From NCBI RefSeq assembly GCF_008806375.1, contig NZ_WAAT01000041.1:43039-107038 (forward strand): a DNA stretch of 64,000 nucleotides, given 5' to 3'. How positions within the stretch are numbered: the stretch's first letter is position 1; every line of letters begins with the position of its first letter. Below, one piece after another: positions 1 through 8,384 of this stretch. Below the pieces are notes generated by a model that was not told the DNA's origin, made no database searches, and saw only the letters and a program-made list of their open reading frames with translations. Origin of the DNA: Pseudotamlana haliotis. GTDB lineage: Bacteria; Bacteroidota; Bacteroidia; Flavobacteriales; Flavobacteriaceae. A program made the position numbers and the translations under genes.

Positions 1-133
1 TTCACGCACGCGAACAGATAGTGTAGAAGTTTTAATACTGGCTTTTGTTTGTTTAGAAAACATAAAAAGTAATCGTATATTTTGTATCTTTATTCCGGTA
101 ATACTAAAGTATTATTGAACTTTGAACGGTTGT

Positions 134-164
134 AAAAGGTTGCCTTATTGGTAGCCTTTTTTTT
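134..164. terminator. Bidirectional hairpin terminator
   Basis: An 11-bp stem with two G-U type pairs (134-144 with 50-60 of the same hundred) closes on loop TTATT and is followed by a T run on the plus strand. On the minus strand it lies directly at the stop codon of the primase-like gene and is followed by TTTT. It probably ends that gene and may also end a plus-strand gene lying left of the window. Confidence 0.7.
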
Positions 165-1044
165 ATGCTGTAAGATGTTGCTTCAGGAAATAATAAAATG
201 TACCAATACTGTAGCTATAACTATTGTTAATTGCTCTCGAATAGTCTTTATCGCATCTGCTATAATCATATAGATTTGAATATTGACTAATCACATGAGC
301 AAAACCTCGACCACTTTCTCCAAATTCGTTTGCTATGGAACAAAGTATGTCAAACCATTGTTCATTGCTTCCTGTAATATCTAACCTGTTTCTTTCTATC
401 ACTTCTAAAGCTTTGTAAAAATCATCTTCTTTTGTTATTGATTCATGAATTAGCTTAATTACTTTGGGCTTGTGTTTTGTTTTTTCTTTGGGATGTATAA
501 GTTGATCGTAAATAAGTGCATTCTCATTTATATAAAAATCATCATCGAAAGTGTAGCCTCTAAGCCTCGAAACATCTTTACAACTTTTATCTATAATAAT
601 ATTGAAGTCGTTTTTAAAATCTTCTTCTAAAGCTAAAAAATGTTCCTTGTGCTTTTCAGGATTCGACACCTCTATTAAACCAAATAAGCCATTTCCACTT
701 ACAGAATAGGAAGCAAAACAGATTTGTTCAATATCTTTTAAAATCTCCTTTATATCGCACATTTTTAAATGCTCATTATCTTGCTTGTCAATATCAACTT
801 GAATTAATCCAGTATGTTTTACAAGATTCGATATACTACGTCTTTCGTTAAATAGTCCGCTCGGGGTAATGGCTGGCAATCTACTTTTAAGGCTATTTCT
901 TAAAGCTTTATTATTTGTGCTACGTATTACATCAACTTCGTTTTTAAATTTATCTGAAGTGATAAAATCATATAGCATCACTGTTTTTGGGTCAGCATCT
1001 TTGTAACTTGAAAATAAACTTACTTTTTGTTTTAAAATACTCAT
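163..1044 (-). CDS. VirE N-terminal/BT4734-like primase-type protein of mobile element
   Basis: 293 residues. Residues about 55-95 carry the block LPAITPSGLFNERR...HTGLIQVDID, characteristic of the VirE-N/BT4734-like domain found in Bacteroidota mobile elements. The domain is thought to resemble archaeo-eukaryotic primases; the VDID and SRLRG stretches fit its acidic and basic motifs. The C-terminal third (EVIERNRLDITGSNEQWFDILCSIANEFGE...) resembles the helical PriCT/VirE part that follows in this family. It is the last gene of a minus-strand series after the RepA-like ATPase and is separated from it by an iteron-like repeat block. Role inferred: replication initiation or priming of the excised element. 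The family call is fairly secure; the biochemical function is not shown by the sequence. Confidence 0.75.
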   Translation of the reverse strand: MSILKQKVSLFSSYKDADPKTVMLYDFITSDKFKNEVDVIRSTNNKALRNSLKSRLPAITPSGLFNERRSISNLVKHTGLIQVDIDKQDNEHLKMCDIKEILKDIEQICFASYSVSGNGLFGLIEVSNPEKHKEHFLALEEDFKNDFNIIIDKSCKDVSRLRGYTFDDDFYINENALIYDQLIHPKEKTKHKPKVIKLIHESITKEDDFYKALEVIERNRLDITGSNEQWFDILCSIANEFGESGRGFAHVISQYSNLYDYSRCDKDYSRAINNSYSYSIGTFYYFLKQHLTA

Positions 1045-1052
1045 TTTTGATA

Positions 1053-1181
1053 TTTATCAGTTTAACGGTTTAAACCGATTTAATTAAACCTACATCAAAG
1101 GTTTATCAGTTTAATAGCGTATATATACGCTTAAACTAAACCGATAACTTTATATTTTTATGCTTAAATTAAACCGATAAC
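1053..1181. repeat. Iteron-like repeat and palindrome cluster, possible replication origin or operator
   Basis: The space between the ATPase and primase-like genes is filled with related motifs. There are two 20-bp direct repeats differing at one base (GCTTAAACTAAACCGATAAC at 1129-1148, and 1162-1181), 33 bp apart or about three helical turns. TTTATCAGTTTAA occurs twice (1053-1065 and 1102-1114). There are two perfect palindromes: CGGTTTAAACCG (1066-1077) and GCGTATATATACGC (1117-1130). Phased repeats beside rep-type genes are typical of origins or of sites for autoregulation. Which of these applies here is inference. Confidence 0.6.
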
Positions 1182-2303
1182 CTAAAAATTAATGTCATCA
1201 AGATTGTTGTTTTCAAAATTTCCTTGAGTATATGGTTGTTTGTTTCCAGCTTGTAACAACCATTTATTGTTCTTGCAATATGAAATAAGTTCTTTTGCTT
1301 TATTATCTCCTATTGGTTTTTTAAATAAAGTCTTGAAGGCTAATTTTATTTGAATTACTAAGGCGGTATATGTGTATTGTAATTCATTGCTAAATACAGT
1401 ATTCAACATTGAATAAATTTTATGATCTTCTATATCTGAAAAATCAATCTTAGTAGTTTTAGTTTCAGTGCGTATTTTATAATCAGCAACTAATACTGGT
1501 AGGTTGTCCAAAACTTCAAAGGCGAATGGTTCGGGCTCTCGATTTCTGCAGCCTTGAGGTTCTACGATTGAAACATCATTATCGCTTTCGCTTTTAGTAA
1601 CTGAAATGTGAGTTTCGGCTTTGTTGATTGCTTCAGTTCCTATATGTCCCCTTGCATTGGTATCGCTTTTATTTTGATGGAGTACTATGATTATAGCAAT
1701 ATTTAATTCCTCTGACCACTTCATCAATTTAGACATGATCATGGTGGCTTCTTCTTCATTATTGATTGAAGTAATTAAATCTTTAATACCATCAATTACA
1801 ATAAAACCTAAATTCTTAGTATTGTAAACTGCATATTCTAATAATGCCAGCCTTTCCTGTGGGGCATATTTTCTAAAAGCTAGTACATCTAAGTTGTTAG
1901 GGAATTCAACCCCTGACATTTTGCAAATTCTTTTTAGTGCTAATTGCACATGATATTTACCTTGTTCTGTATCAACAAAAATACCTTTGTTTTTATGTGC
2001 TGGTAAGCATCCCTTTACACCGTTGATGATTCTGCCTGAAACTAAGGGAGCAACTAAGAAGCCTAACAAAAATGATTTACGGCTTTTTGCTTTTCCTGAA
2101 ACAAGCATAATGTTTTCGGCAGTACACAAAATCCTGTTTTCATCTTCATTATCTGAATTGATTTGTAATAGTATTGCCTCAGGTGGTTTTAATTCTTCTC
2201 TGACGTCTATTTTAGCCTCATTTATGAGTTTCTCTTTACTTTGGTCGGATTGACTGTTAAAGTCTCTTATTACTTCCGATACTTTAATTAAATTATCGGT
2301 CAT
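1182..2303 (-). CDS. RepA-like AAA/RecA-fold ATPase of mobile element
   Basis: 373 residues from the ATG at 2303. An in-frame TTG nine bases upstream is possible but less likely. A Walker A motif, SGKAKSRKS, lies near residue 70, and a Walker B-like strand, LGFIVIDGIKDLI, near residue 165. This is the layout of AAA_25/RepA hexameric helicases found in Bacteroidota integrative elements and plasmids. Conserved motifs LHQNKSD and RGHIGTEAI follow, matching the RecA-like core of the family. The start overlaps the preceding small gene by 11 bp, which implies translational coupling. It probably acts as a replicative helicase or initiator together with the primase-like product downstream. Confidence 0.75.
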   Translation of the reverse strand: MTDNLIKVSEVIRDFNSQSDQSKEKLINEAKIDVREELKPPEAILLQINSDNEDENRILCTAENIMLVSGKAKSRKSFLLGFLVAPLVSGRIINGVKGCLPAHKNKGIFVDTEQGKYHVQLALKRICKMSGVEFPNNLDVLAFRKYAPQERLALLEYAVYNTKNLGFIVIDGIKDLITSINNEEEATMIMSKLMKWSEELNIAIIIVLHQNKSDTNARGHIGTEAINKAETHISVTKSESDNDVSIVEPQGCRNREPEPFAFEVLDNLPVLVADYKIRTETKTTKIDFSDIEDHKIYSMLNTVFSNELQYTYTALVIQIKLAFKTLFKKPIGDNKAKELISYCKNNKWLLQAGNKQPYTQGNFENNNLDDINF

Positions 2304-2514
2304 ATGTTCCAAGTTTTACTGGTTTAGAGAATCTTAAAGTGCCATTTTCAAAAATTGCATATGTAGAATCATGTATTATTGTTAGATTATATTTTTTTCC
2401 GTTACCATCTTTAACGGTGTAGGTTAGGTGGTTAACTAATTGAATCCCAAAATATGAGATTTCTATTTCGTTTTCAACTTCTTGAACTTGTATAACAGTT
2501 GTTTTCATCTTCAT
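2293..2514 (-). CDS. Small hypothetical protein of mobile element
   Basis: 73 residues, not recognised. It has no signal peptide or membrane segment. The composition suggests a small beta-rich domain (EIEISYFGIQLVNHLTYTVKDGNGKKYNLTI). It lies 8 bp after the HTH gene and overlaps the ATPase start by 11 bp, so it is co-transcribed and coupled. Two ATG codons, at 2514 and 2508, could both start it. The compact spacing supports a real gene. Confidence 0.5.
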   Translation of the reverse strand: MKMKTTVIQVQEVENEIEISYFGIQLVNHLTYTVKDGNGKKYNLTIIHDSTYAIFENGTLRFSKPVKLGTYDR

Positions 2515-2522
2515 CTGTTTTT

Positions 2523-2786
2523 TTATAGTTCAACAATTGCGTTGTCAATATCTTCTTGTCGGTATAAAACACGCCCACCAATGCCAACGGCTTTCAGTTT
2601 TCCGCTTTTGTTCCATTTGTTAAGTGTTACATAAGAAACGTTTAGCATTTTAGAAACCTCAGCACGACTTAAATAAATCTTTGGTTGCTTTGGTTCAAAG
2701 TGAAGTTTAAGGCTTGTTAATTGAGTTTTTAAGAAGTCAATATCTTCTTGTAAATGTTGAGGTAATTGAATTTGTACTTGAGTCAT
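2523..2786 (-). CDS. Excisionase-like helix-turn-helix protein
   Basis: 87 residues. Residues about 35-82 form a MerR/excisionase type HTH_17 domain: YLSRAEVSKMLNVSYVTLNKW, then GKLKAVGIGGRVLYRQEDID. The N-terminal 30 residues look like a short helix or coiled coil (LQEDIDFLKTQLTSLKL). Such proteins in Bacteroidota elements act as directionality factors (Xis) or as small regulators. Its place between the integrase and replication genes fits both. The upstream spacer 2787-2884 contains a near-palindrome (CAGTAACGTTACTCCCGTTTGCAGTAACG) that could be its binding site. Confidence 0.7.
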   Translation of the reverse strand: MTQVQIQLPQHLQEDIDFLKTQLTSLKLHFEPKQPKIYLSRAEVSKMLNVSYVTLNKWNKSGKLKAVGIGGRVLYRQEDIDNAIVEL

Positions 2787-2884
2787 TTTACAAAATATTT
2801 TTAATTAATATTCTGTAAAACTATATCTAACTAGCTGTAAAAGAGGGGTGTTACAGTAACGTTACTCCCGTTTGCAGTAACGAT

Positions 2885-3583
2885 TTACTTTAGTGAATTT
2901 TCGTTTACTTTGTCGTTATAAATATTTTTAAATTCATCACACATAACTACGTTGTTTTCAATACAATGGTTGTAGATAAGGTTTAATTTATCAATATCTG
3001 AATAAATGTTTTTTGGATCTTTAGAATGATTACTTATAGTTAATGAAATATAATTATGGCACGCGTCTAGGTTATAGGACTTTGCTATTTCTCGGGCTGA
3101 ATTAGTCTTTATCTTTTTCTGAATTTTTCCATTTGCAAAACCTAAACCAATAGGAAACCATTTAGGCTTTGTTTTTTTTTCCTTGTTAGGTGTTAAAATG
3201 CTTTTTATTGTTTCGTCTAATAGGTTTAAGTCTGAATAATATAAACTACCAGTGTATTTATTATCAGTTAGCATTAACAAGTTTAAAGGGAACTGGTTTT
3301 TGTGTAATGAATTTATTTCATCCTCAGTTGTTTTAATATTTACATTAGTCGATTTTTTGATGTCTATAATTAAATACAGTTCATTTTTTCGTTCAAAAAG
3401 CCGATACTCTATTTTTTTCTTTAGACTAGAAATCAATTTATTTACATTTAAGTAGAAACTACTTTCGGTTATAAAAAAATCCCGATCCGCTATTTTTTGG
3501 CTTCTTATAAAATAAGCATTTAAATCTGTTCTGTTTTCAAGTAGTCCAGTCAGAAGCATATCTAAGTAGTTGTATTTCTCCAT
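2885..3583 (-). CDS. Hypothetical protein of mobile element
   Basis: 232 residues, not recognised. It is a soluble, lysine-rich protein with no signal peptide or membrane segment. The C-terminal half contains FPIGLGFANGKIQKKIKTNSAREIAKSYNL, a helical stretch that could bind nucleic acid, but no named motif is visible. It lies in the minus-strand series between the integrase and the HTH protein and has the same base composition as they do, so it is probably element cargo or an accessory mobility gene. A TTTGAACGGTT sequence lies just before its ATG. Confidence 0.5.
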   Translation of the reverse strand: MEKYNYLDMLLTGLLENRTDLNAYFIRSQKIADRDFFITESSFYLNVNKLISSLKKKIEYRLFERKNELYLIIDIKKSTNVNIKTTEDEINSLHKNQFPLNLLMLTDNKYTGSLYYSDLNLLDETIKSILTPNKEKKTKPKWFPIGLGFANGKIQKKIKTNSAREIAKSYNLDACHNYISLTISNHSKDPKNIYSDIDKLNLIYNHCIENNVVMCDEFKNIYNDKVNENSLK

Positions 3584-3664
3584 TATTTTGAACGGTTAAT
3601 ATGATTAAGGTAAATATATTAAAACCTTCTTAGATTGAATGAAAAAGGCTTTGGTTGCTTCGAG

Positions 3665-3874
3665 TTAGTAAAAACCATAGTTTGGATGGTATGATCTATC
3701 TTGTATAAGTCTATCTATGATATTATTAATAGTTTGAAGTTGAGGTAATATTTCACTTTTTAGGTCAGGTCTGTTCTCGTAAATAGTTTGCAATCCTTTG
3801 CGGGTTTTCCATAGATTATCAATGTTTTTAGGGAAATCTTCATCCGTTTTAAAAAGTTCATTAAGTGCTTTCAT
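3665..3874 (-). CDS. Small hypothetical protein following integrase
   Basis: 69 residues, mostly alpha-helical (ALNELFKTDEDFPKNIDNLWKTRKGLQTIYENRPDLKSEILPQLQTINNIIDRL). It is not recognised. Its start lies 8 bp after the integrase stop, so it is probably translated from the integrase mRNA. The tight spacing and good start codon support it as a real gene. A role as a small mobility accessory is only a guess. Confidence 0.45.
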   Translation of the reverse strand: MKALNELFKTDEDFPKNIDNLWKTRKGLQTIYENRPDLKSEILPQLQTINNIIDRLIQDRSYHPNYGFY

Positions 3875-3882
3875 GGTATTAA

Positions 3883-5199
3883 TTAGTTTTGATTACTTGC
3901 ATTTTTTACAATATTTAAGTGAGGCTGTTTTTTCTCTTTAATAGCTTGAAGGGTGTAAAAATCTGCTATTTGTTGGGCGTAGTCTAGTGAGTTTTTTCCA
4001 ATGTAGTTTAATAGCATTTTTTCGCTACTGTGAGCCGTTATTTGCATTATCAAGGGTGTTGGTAATATGCCATATAGATTAGTTGCGAAAGTACGTCTGC
4101 ATACGTGCGAAGCCATTAGTTGCCATTTAGGATATAAGCCGTTTATTTTTCTTTTCTCTTTATTGCCTTTGCCTTTTACAATAACTTTTGTTTTACTGCC
4201 TTGTATCATTTCATCAATTCCAGCACTTTCGCAAATCTCTTTAATGTGCTTGTTGAATTTCTGTATTGATATTTTATAAGGCAATCCACTTTTGATAATT
4301 TCTGCAGTAGTATCTAGTACTGGGATTGTTATATTCTTACCAGTCTTTTGCTGTTTTAATTCGATTACCTCTAAGCCGTTACGGTTAATGAAATTATTTT
4401 CGTTTAATTGTAGTAAGTCGCTGCCTCTTTGACCTAAACTACAACCTAATAGAAGCCATTTGCGGGCGTTTTGATGCGCTTCTTTAGTTAGATGTGCTTG
4501 TTCTATTAATTTAAGTTCTGAGGGCGTTAAATAAAGGATGTTTTCGTTATTCGATTTTGTGCTATTTATTTTTTTGTATTGCACATTAACCTCTATTCCG
4601 TTTAGTTCTGCATCATTACAAACTGTTTTTAAGTCAGCAAGTTTTTTTAATGCGGTGCTTTTTTGATACTTCTTAGTGTTGAGCAAAAAATTTAAGAAGG
4701 TTTTTGCAAAATTTACATTTACGTCTTTAACTTTTATACTGTCTTTAACTTGATATTCATTAATGATATTTCTTAGTGAAATTAAGCCATTAATACGGCT
4801 TTTTGATAAGCCAATCCCGCCCTTCGCATTTTTACGTGTTGGTGCTTCATCAATTAAGCTTTGTATTGCATCTGTTAAAAGTTCGCTTTGTTTGTTTTCC
4901 GTGACACGTTTGAAATGTAGATCAATTTTAAACTTTAACCAACTAGTGTTAATAGTTTCGCCTCTGCTGTTCGCGTTGTTGACTTCATCTAGTATAAAGG
5001 TTTCGAGCTTCTGTAAATTAGACTTAAGATTCTTATTAGTAGCTGTATTGGTTTTTGGGTAGTTGTTGGTGCTCCAATCTTTAGGATTAATTTGTAATCC
5101 CGTTTTCGCACGCGGTGTTAAATTACGATTAATAGAAAGCCTTACATAAATAGGGGCTGTTTCGCTTTTACTTAGAAGTTGGAATTTTACAGTTGCCAT
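3883..5199 (-). CDS. Tyrosine recombinase (integrase) of mobile element
   Basis: 438 residues from the ATG at 5199; an in-frame TTG at 5223 is less likely. The N-terminus (VKFQLLSKSETAPIYVRLSINRNLTPRAKTGLQI) is the arm-binding domain of Bacteroidota phage-type integrases. A SAM-like core-binding domain follows around residues 105-205. The catalytic set is visible: Arg in SLGQRGSDLL, Lys in KQQKTGK, His and Arg in SHVCRRTFA, His in TAHSSEKM and Tyr in LNYIGK. It catalyses site-specific integration and excision. It is the outermost gene of the element, followed upstream by tandem repeats and a candidate attachment site, as expected for an integrase next to its att site. Confidence 0.9.
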   Translation of the reverse strand: MATVKFQLLSKSETAPIYVRLSINRNLTPRAKTGLQINPKDWSTNNYPKTNTATNKNLKSNLQKLETFILDEVNNANSRGETINTSWLKFKIDLHFKRVTENKQSELLTDAIQSLIDEAPTRKNAKGGIGLSKSRINGLISLRNIINEYQVKDSIKVKDVNVNFAKTFLNFLLNTKKYQKSTALKKLADLKTVCNDAELNGIEVNVQYKKINSTKSNNENILYLTPSELKLIEQAHLTKEAHQNARKWLLLGCSLGQRGSDLLQLNENNFINRNGLEVIELKQQKTGKNITIPVLDTTAEIIKSGLPYKISIQKFNKHIKEICESAGIDEMIQGSKTKVIVKGKGNKEKRKINGLYPKWQLMASHVCRRTFATNLYGILPTPLIMQITAHSSEKMLLNYIGKNSLDYAQQIADFYTLQAIKEKKQPHLNIVKNASNQN

Positions 5200-5245
5200 A
5201 GTATTGAATTTTGAACAATACAATAATACTACTTTTTATATTCTT

Positions 5246-5267
5246 GCCAACCGTTTGCCAACCGTTT
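5246..5267. repeat. Tandem 11-bp direct repeat beside the integrase
   Basis: GCCAACCGTTT occurs twice with no gap (5246-5256 and 5257-5267), about 50 bp upstream of the integrase start. The inverse core AACGGTT recurs inside the element at 125-131, 1064-1070 and 3591-3597. Tandem short repeats next to int are typical of arm-type integrase or Xis binding sites. That use here is inferred. Confidence 0.5.
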
Positions 5268-5400
5268 TTTAATCTTAACTAATTTCAGTTTATTTAAGTT
5301 AATCTTTGTAGTTGTAGTAATTACTGGTGTTTGGTAATGTTTGTTGCGGTTTTGTAGATTTTACAAGGGTTTAAAAAAATGTAAAAATAAGCAGTTTCAG

Positions 5401-5418
5401 TTCCCGCCTTGAGTACTT
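5401..5418 (+). other. Candidate attachment-site remnant (attR) at element edge
   Basis: The bases TTCCCGCCTTGAGTACTT resemble the 3' end of a tRNA-like target and are followed about 20 bp later by a strong plus-strand terminator, although no plus-strand gene lies upstream. This is what is left when an element inserts in the 3' end of an RNA gene and displaces the gene body. The matching copy would lie left of the window. The rest of 5200-5532 shows no coding potential. The tRNA fit is imperfect, so this is tentative. Confidence 0.3.
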
Positions 5419-5438
5419 ATTAAGAATCAAATAAACAC

Positions 5439-5478
5439 AAAACCCTGTAATTTAATTAATTACAGGGTTTTTTTATTG
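5439..5478. terminator. Strong hairpin terminator
   Basis: A perfect 14-bp stem (5439-5452 with 5458-5471) has loop TAATT and is followed by seven or more T on the plus strand. The minus-strand tail (TTTTGTGTTTATT) is also T-rich, so it can serve the TRAP operon ending at 5533 as well as a displaced plus-strand target gene. Confidence 0.8.
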
Positions 5479-5532
5479 CAGTAATAAATGATTCAACTGT
5501 AGCATTTACACTTTTAAAACAATATAAGGTGC

Positions 5533-6837
5533 TTACAGACCAAATAGCCTAGGTAAAAACATAGAAATCTCAGGAATAAAGCTAATTAGCATTAAAACAG
5601 CGACCATAATAGCTAAAAATGGCAGTAATGGTTTTATAACTTGCGTGACCGAAACCTTAGCCACCCCACTACCAACAAAGAGTAATGTGCCCACCGGTGG
5701 TGTGCATATCCCAATACATAAATTTAAAACAATTACAATCCCAAAATGTACAGGATCCATACCTAATGTCGTTACAACAGGCAGAAATATTGGTGTAAAT
5801 ATTAATACAGCTGGCGTCATATCCATAAAGGTTCCTATAACTAATAAAATGATATTAATGGCTAAAAATATCGCAAACTTATTATTTAAGGATTCTAATA
5901 AAAAGGTACTTATCATTTCTGGAATGCCTTCAAATGAAAACAACCAAGACATAGCCATAGAGGTACAGATTAAAAACATCACTACCGCAGTTGTTTTTGC
6001 GCTAGATAACAGCACAGCAGGAAAATCTTTCGTGGTCATATCCCCATAAATTAATGATAATACTGTGGCATAAAGCACCGCAATTACAGAGGCTTCTGTT
6101 GCTGTAAATATACCAATAACGATACCTCCTACCACAATAACCAAAAGGAGTAAACTAAAAAAAGCTTTTCTAAAATACGTCCAGACTTCTAAAAGTGTGG
6201 CACGTTTTCCACGAGCATAATTTTTACTAATGGCTATAAAAGCGACATAGCCCATAATAGCAAAACCCAACATGATGCCTGGTAAATACCCTGCTATAAA
6301 TAATGAAGCTACAGATGCCGCACCACCACTGGCCAAGGCGTATACAATTAAAATATTACTTGGCGGAATTAAAAGCCCCGTAGTAGACGCTGTAATATTT
6401 ACTGAAGCACTTAAAGTTCTTGGATAACCTTCTTCTTCCATTCTATCGGTCATGATGCTACCTATGGCCGAAGCAGCCGCCAGAGCAGATCCCGAAATCG
6501 CTCCAAAAAGCATGGAGGCCAAAATATTCACGTAGGCTAGTCCTCCTGGAAGACTAGAAACTAATGACTTGGCAAAATTTATCAGTCGATTAGCAATCCC
6601 ACCCTGCTTCATAATCTCACCTGCTAAAACAAAAAATGGTATAGCTAATAAAGCAAAACTATCAATACCCGTGGTCATTCGTTGTGCTATAGTTGTTAGC
6701 CCTGGCATTTTATCAATATTCAACAATAAACTTAAAGTGGTAGAAATACCAATACTATAAGCCACGGGAACTTTTAACAATAAAAGCGTAAAGAAACTGA
6801 CAAACAAAACGATGATACTTATAACTTCTATACTCAT
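5533..6837 (-). CDS. dctM: TRAP transporter large permease subunit DctM
   Basis: 434 residues from the ATG at 6837; an upstream GTG at 6894 would overlap dctQ and is rejected. The protein consists of about 12 hydrophobic segments and has the DctM hallmarks FVLAGEIMKQGGIANRLINFA, GAISGSALAAASAIGSIM, PPSNILIVYALASGG and TPPVGTLLFVGSGVAKV. It forms the channel of a Na+-driven tripartite transporter with DctQ and the solute-binding protein DctP. All three genes lie together with 2-5 bp spacing. Linkage to kduI/kduD points to a uronate or unsaturated uronate substrate. This is inference, although TRAP systems for glucuronate and galacturonate are known. Confidence 0.93.
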   Translation of the reverse strand: MSIEVISIIVLFVSFFTLLLLKVPVAYSIGISTTLSLLLNIDKMPGLTTIAQRMTTGIDSFALLAIPFFVLAGEIMKQGGIANRLINFAKSLVSSLPGGLAYVNILASMLFGAISGSALAAASAIGSIMTDRMEEEGYPRTLSASVNITASTTGLLIPPSNILIVYALASGGAASVASLFIAGYLPGIMLGFAIMGYVAFIAISKNYARGKRATLLEVWTYFRKAFFSLLLLVIVVGGIVIGIFTATEASVIAVLYATVLSLIYGDMTTKDFPAVLLSSAKTTAVVMFLICTSMAMSWLFSFEGIPEMISTFLLESLNNKFAIFLAINIILLVIGTFMDMTPAVLIFTPIFLPVVTTLGMDPVHFGIVIVLNLCIGICTPPVGTLLFVGSGVAKVSVTQVIKPLLPFLAIMVAVLMLISFIPEISMFLPRLFGL

Positions 6838-6842
6838 AATAA

Positions 6843-7331
6843 TTAGAGGATTTTGTTTGAATAAATGTTTGAAATATGATATACCGAAAAGCACATAATC
6901 ATAAAACCACTAAAAGGCATTACGGCGTAAACATAGCCCAGTGGAATACGCAAGGTTCCTGAAAGTTGTTCAAGATGCAAGGTGGTATACACTAAATTTA
7001 ACCCGCCAATAACCATGACTATAAGTGCAAAAAGAAAGATAAACACTTCAATTAGAATTGATAATTTTCGTTGATTCTCTTCTGAAAATTTTTGATATAA
7101 GAAATCCATAGACAGGTGTTCCCTTTTAGCATTAAGATAAGCTGCCCCAATTATGGTCATCCAAATAAGGGCGAAACGTGCAAACTCTTCAGTCCATGTA
7201 AATGAGGTTCCTAAAATATACCTCGAAAACACTTGAAACAAAACATCAATAACTAAAAGTCCAAAAATGATAATCATAAACCATTCAAGGGTCTTATTTA
7301 TTTTATTGAAAACAGAAACATAGTTCATCAT
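6843..7331 (-). CDS. dctQ: TRAP transporter small permease subunit DctQ
   Basis: 162 residues with four predicted membrane helices: residues about 14-38, 52-70, 93-115 and 130-150. The family motif TWTEEFARFALIWMTIIGAAYLNAKREHLSMDFL lies between helices 1 and 2. It links DctP to DctM in the inner membrane. It starts with two adjacent ATG codons (7331, 7328). The gene lies 2 bp after dctP and 5 bp before dctM, a tightly packed operon. Confidence 0.9.
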   Translation of the reverse strand: MMNYVSVFNKINKTLEWFMIIIFGLLVIDVLFQVFSRYILGTSFTWTEEFARFALIWMTIIGAAYLNAKREHLSMDFLYQKFSEENQRKLSILIEVFIFLFALIVMVIGGLNLVYTTLHLEQLSGTLRIPLGYVYAVMPFSGFMIMCFSVYHISNIYSNKIL

Positions 7332-7333
7332 AA

Positions 7334-8308
7334 CTATTGATTTTTAATTTGATTAACAATAGGTGCCATTTCAGGATACTCCTTAATAAACTCTTCTAAA
7401 ACCGATTTCGATTTTTCTGAAAACAATGATTTTTCGGGAATAATTACTTCTACGCCCCAATCTATTGCTGTTTTCATCGATGCCTCTACAGATTCATTCC
7501 AAAATACTTTTTGTGCTTGGGCAGATTCATCTGCAGCTTCTTGAACCCATACTTTTTCTTCTTCAGACAATCCTTCCCAATATTTCGTACCTATTAAAAG
7601 TACATCTGGTATTGAAGAATGCTCATCTAAAGTATAATACTTACTTATTTCATAATGATTGGAAGACACGAAAGATGGCGGATTGTTTTCAGCACCATCA
7701 ACCACACCTTGCTGGATGGCGGTATATAACTCCCCATAGGCCAATGGTGTTGCCGATCCTCCCATAGAGTTTACCATATTAATAGCCATCTGGTTATTCA
7801 TCACCCTAATTTTAAGTCCTTTTAAATCTTCTGGGGTTCTTATGGCTTTCTTACTGGTATAAAAACTTCTACTGCCTGCATCATAATAACATAAGCCACG
7901 AAGCCAAAACTTAGATCCCTTTTCAAGAATTTCTTTGCCTATTTCCCCTTCTAATACTTCAAATTTATGCGCTTGATCTCTAAACAAATATGGTATACCA
8001 AAAATATGGTATTCAGGAACAAAATTTGATAAGGTTGCGGCACTCACCTTGGTCGCTGCGACACTACCAATTTGCAATAATTCTAGCACCTCTCTTTCAG
8101 ACCCTAATTGTGCATCTGGAAAAATCTTGACTTTTAACGTTCCATTAGATTTCGATTCTAAGGCTTTTTTGAACTCTAAAACCCCTTTATGCACAGGATG
8201 TGCTTGTGGTAAGGTATGCCCTAAATAAAGCACCTTGCCGGTATCCTTTTCTACACAAGATGTAAAAAGGCTAATCGCTAGAACTAATAGTAAAAATTTA
8301 TTTCTCAT
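7334..8308 (-). CDS. dctP: TRAP transporter solute-binding lipoprotein DctP
   Basis: 324 residues. The N-terminus is a lipoprotein signal (LLLVLAISLFTSC, acylated Cys 17), so the receptor is anchored in the periplasm rather than free. The DctP fold is shown by GHTLPQAHPVHKGVLEFKKALE, GLKIRVMNNQMAINMVNSMGGSATPLAYGELYTAIQQGVVDGAENN and the family arginine in LKIRVM, which binds the substrate carboxylate in characterised members. A carboxylate sugar ligand fits the neighbouring kduI and kduD. It lies 75 bp downstream of the LacI gene and could be co-transcribed with it. Confidence 0.92.
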   Translation of the reverse strand: MRNKFLLLVLAISLFTSCVEKDTGKVLYLGHTLPQAHPVHKGVLEFKKALESKSNGTLKVKIFPDAQLGSEREVLELLQIGSVAATKVSAATLSNFVPEYHIFGIPYLFRDQAHKFEVLEGEIGKEILEKGSKFWLRGLCYYDAGSRSFYTSKKAIRTPEDLKGLKIRVMNNQMAINMVNSMGGSATPLAYGELYTAIQQGVVDGAENNPPSFVSSNHYEISKYYTLDEHSSIPDVLLIGTKYWEGLSEEEKVWVQEAADESAQAQKVFWNESVEASMKTAIDWGVEVIIPEKSLFSEKSKSVLEEFIKEYPEMAPIVNQIKNQ

Positions 8309-8384
8309 AAAATATTATTCAAAATCATTAAGGTTAAAGCCATTTAAGATGCCAACCTAACTTCTAAACCAGAATTACCCTTTA

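Noticed and set aside
1-162. Partial gene at the left edge
   Set aside because: All three plus-strand frames stop early and give no recognisable protein end; no minus-strand start is evident.
5385-5418. Complete tRNA gene at the element edge
   Set aside because: Only a 3'-like fragment is present; no acceptor 5' strand, D arm or anticodon arm can be folded, and the loop lacks the invariant A.
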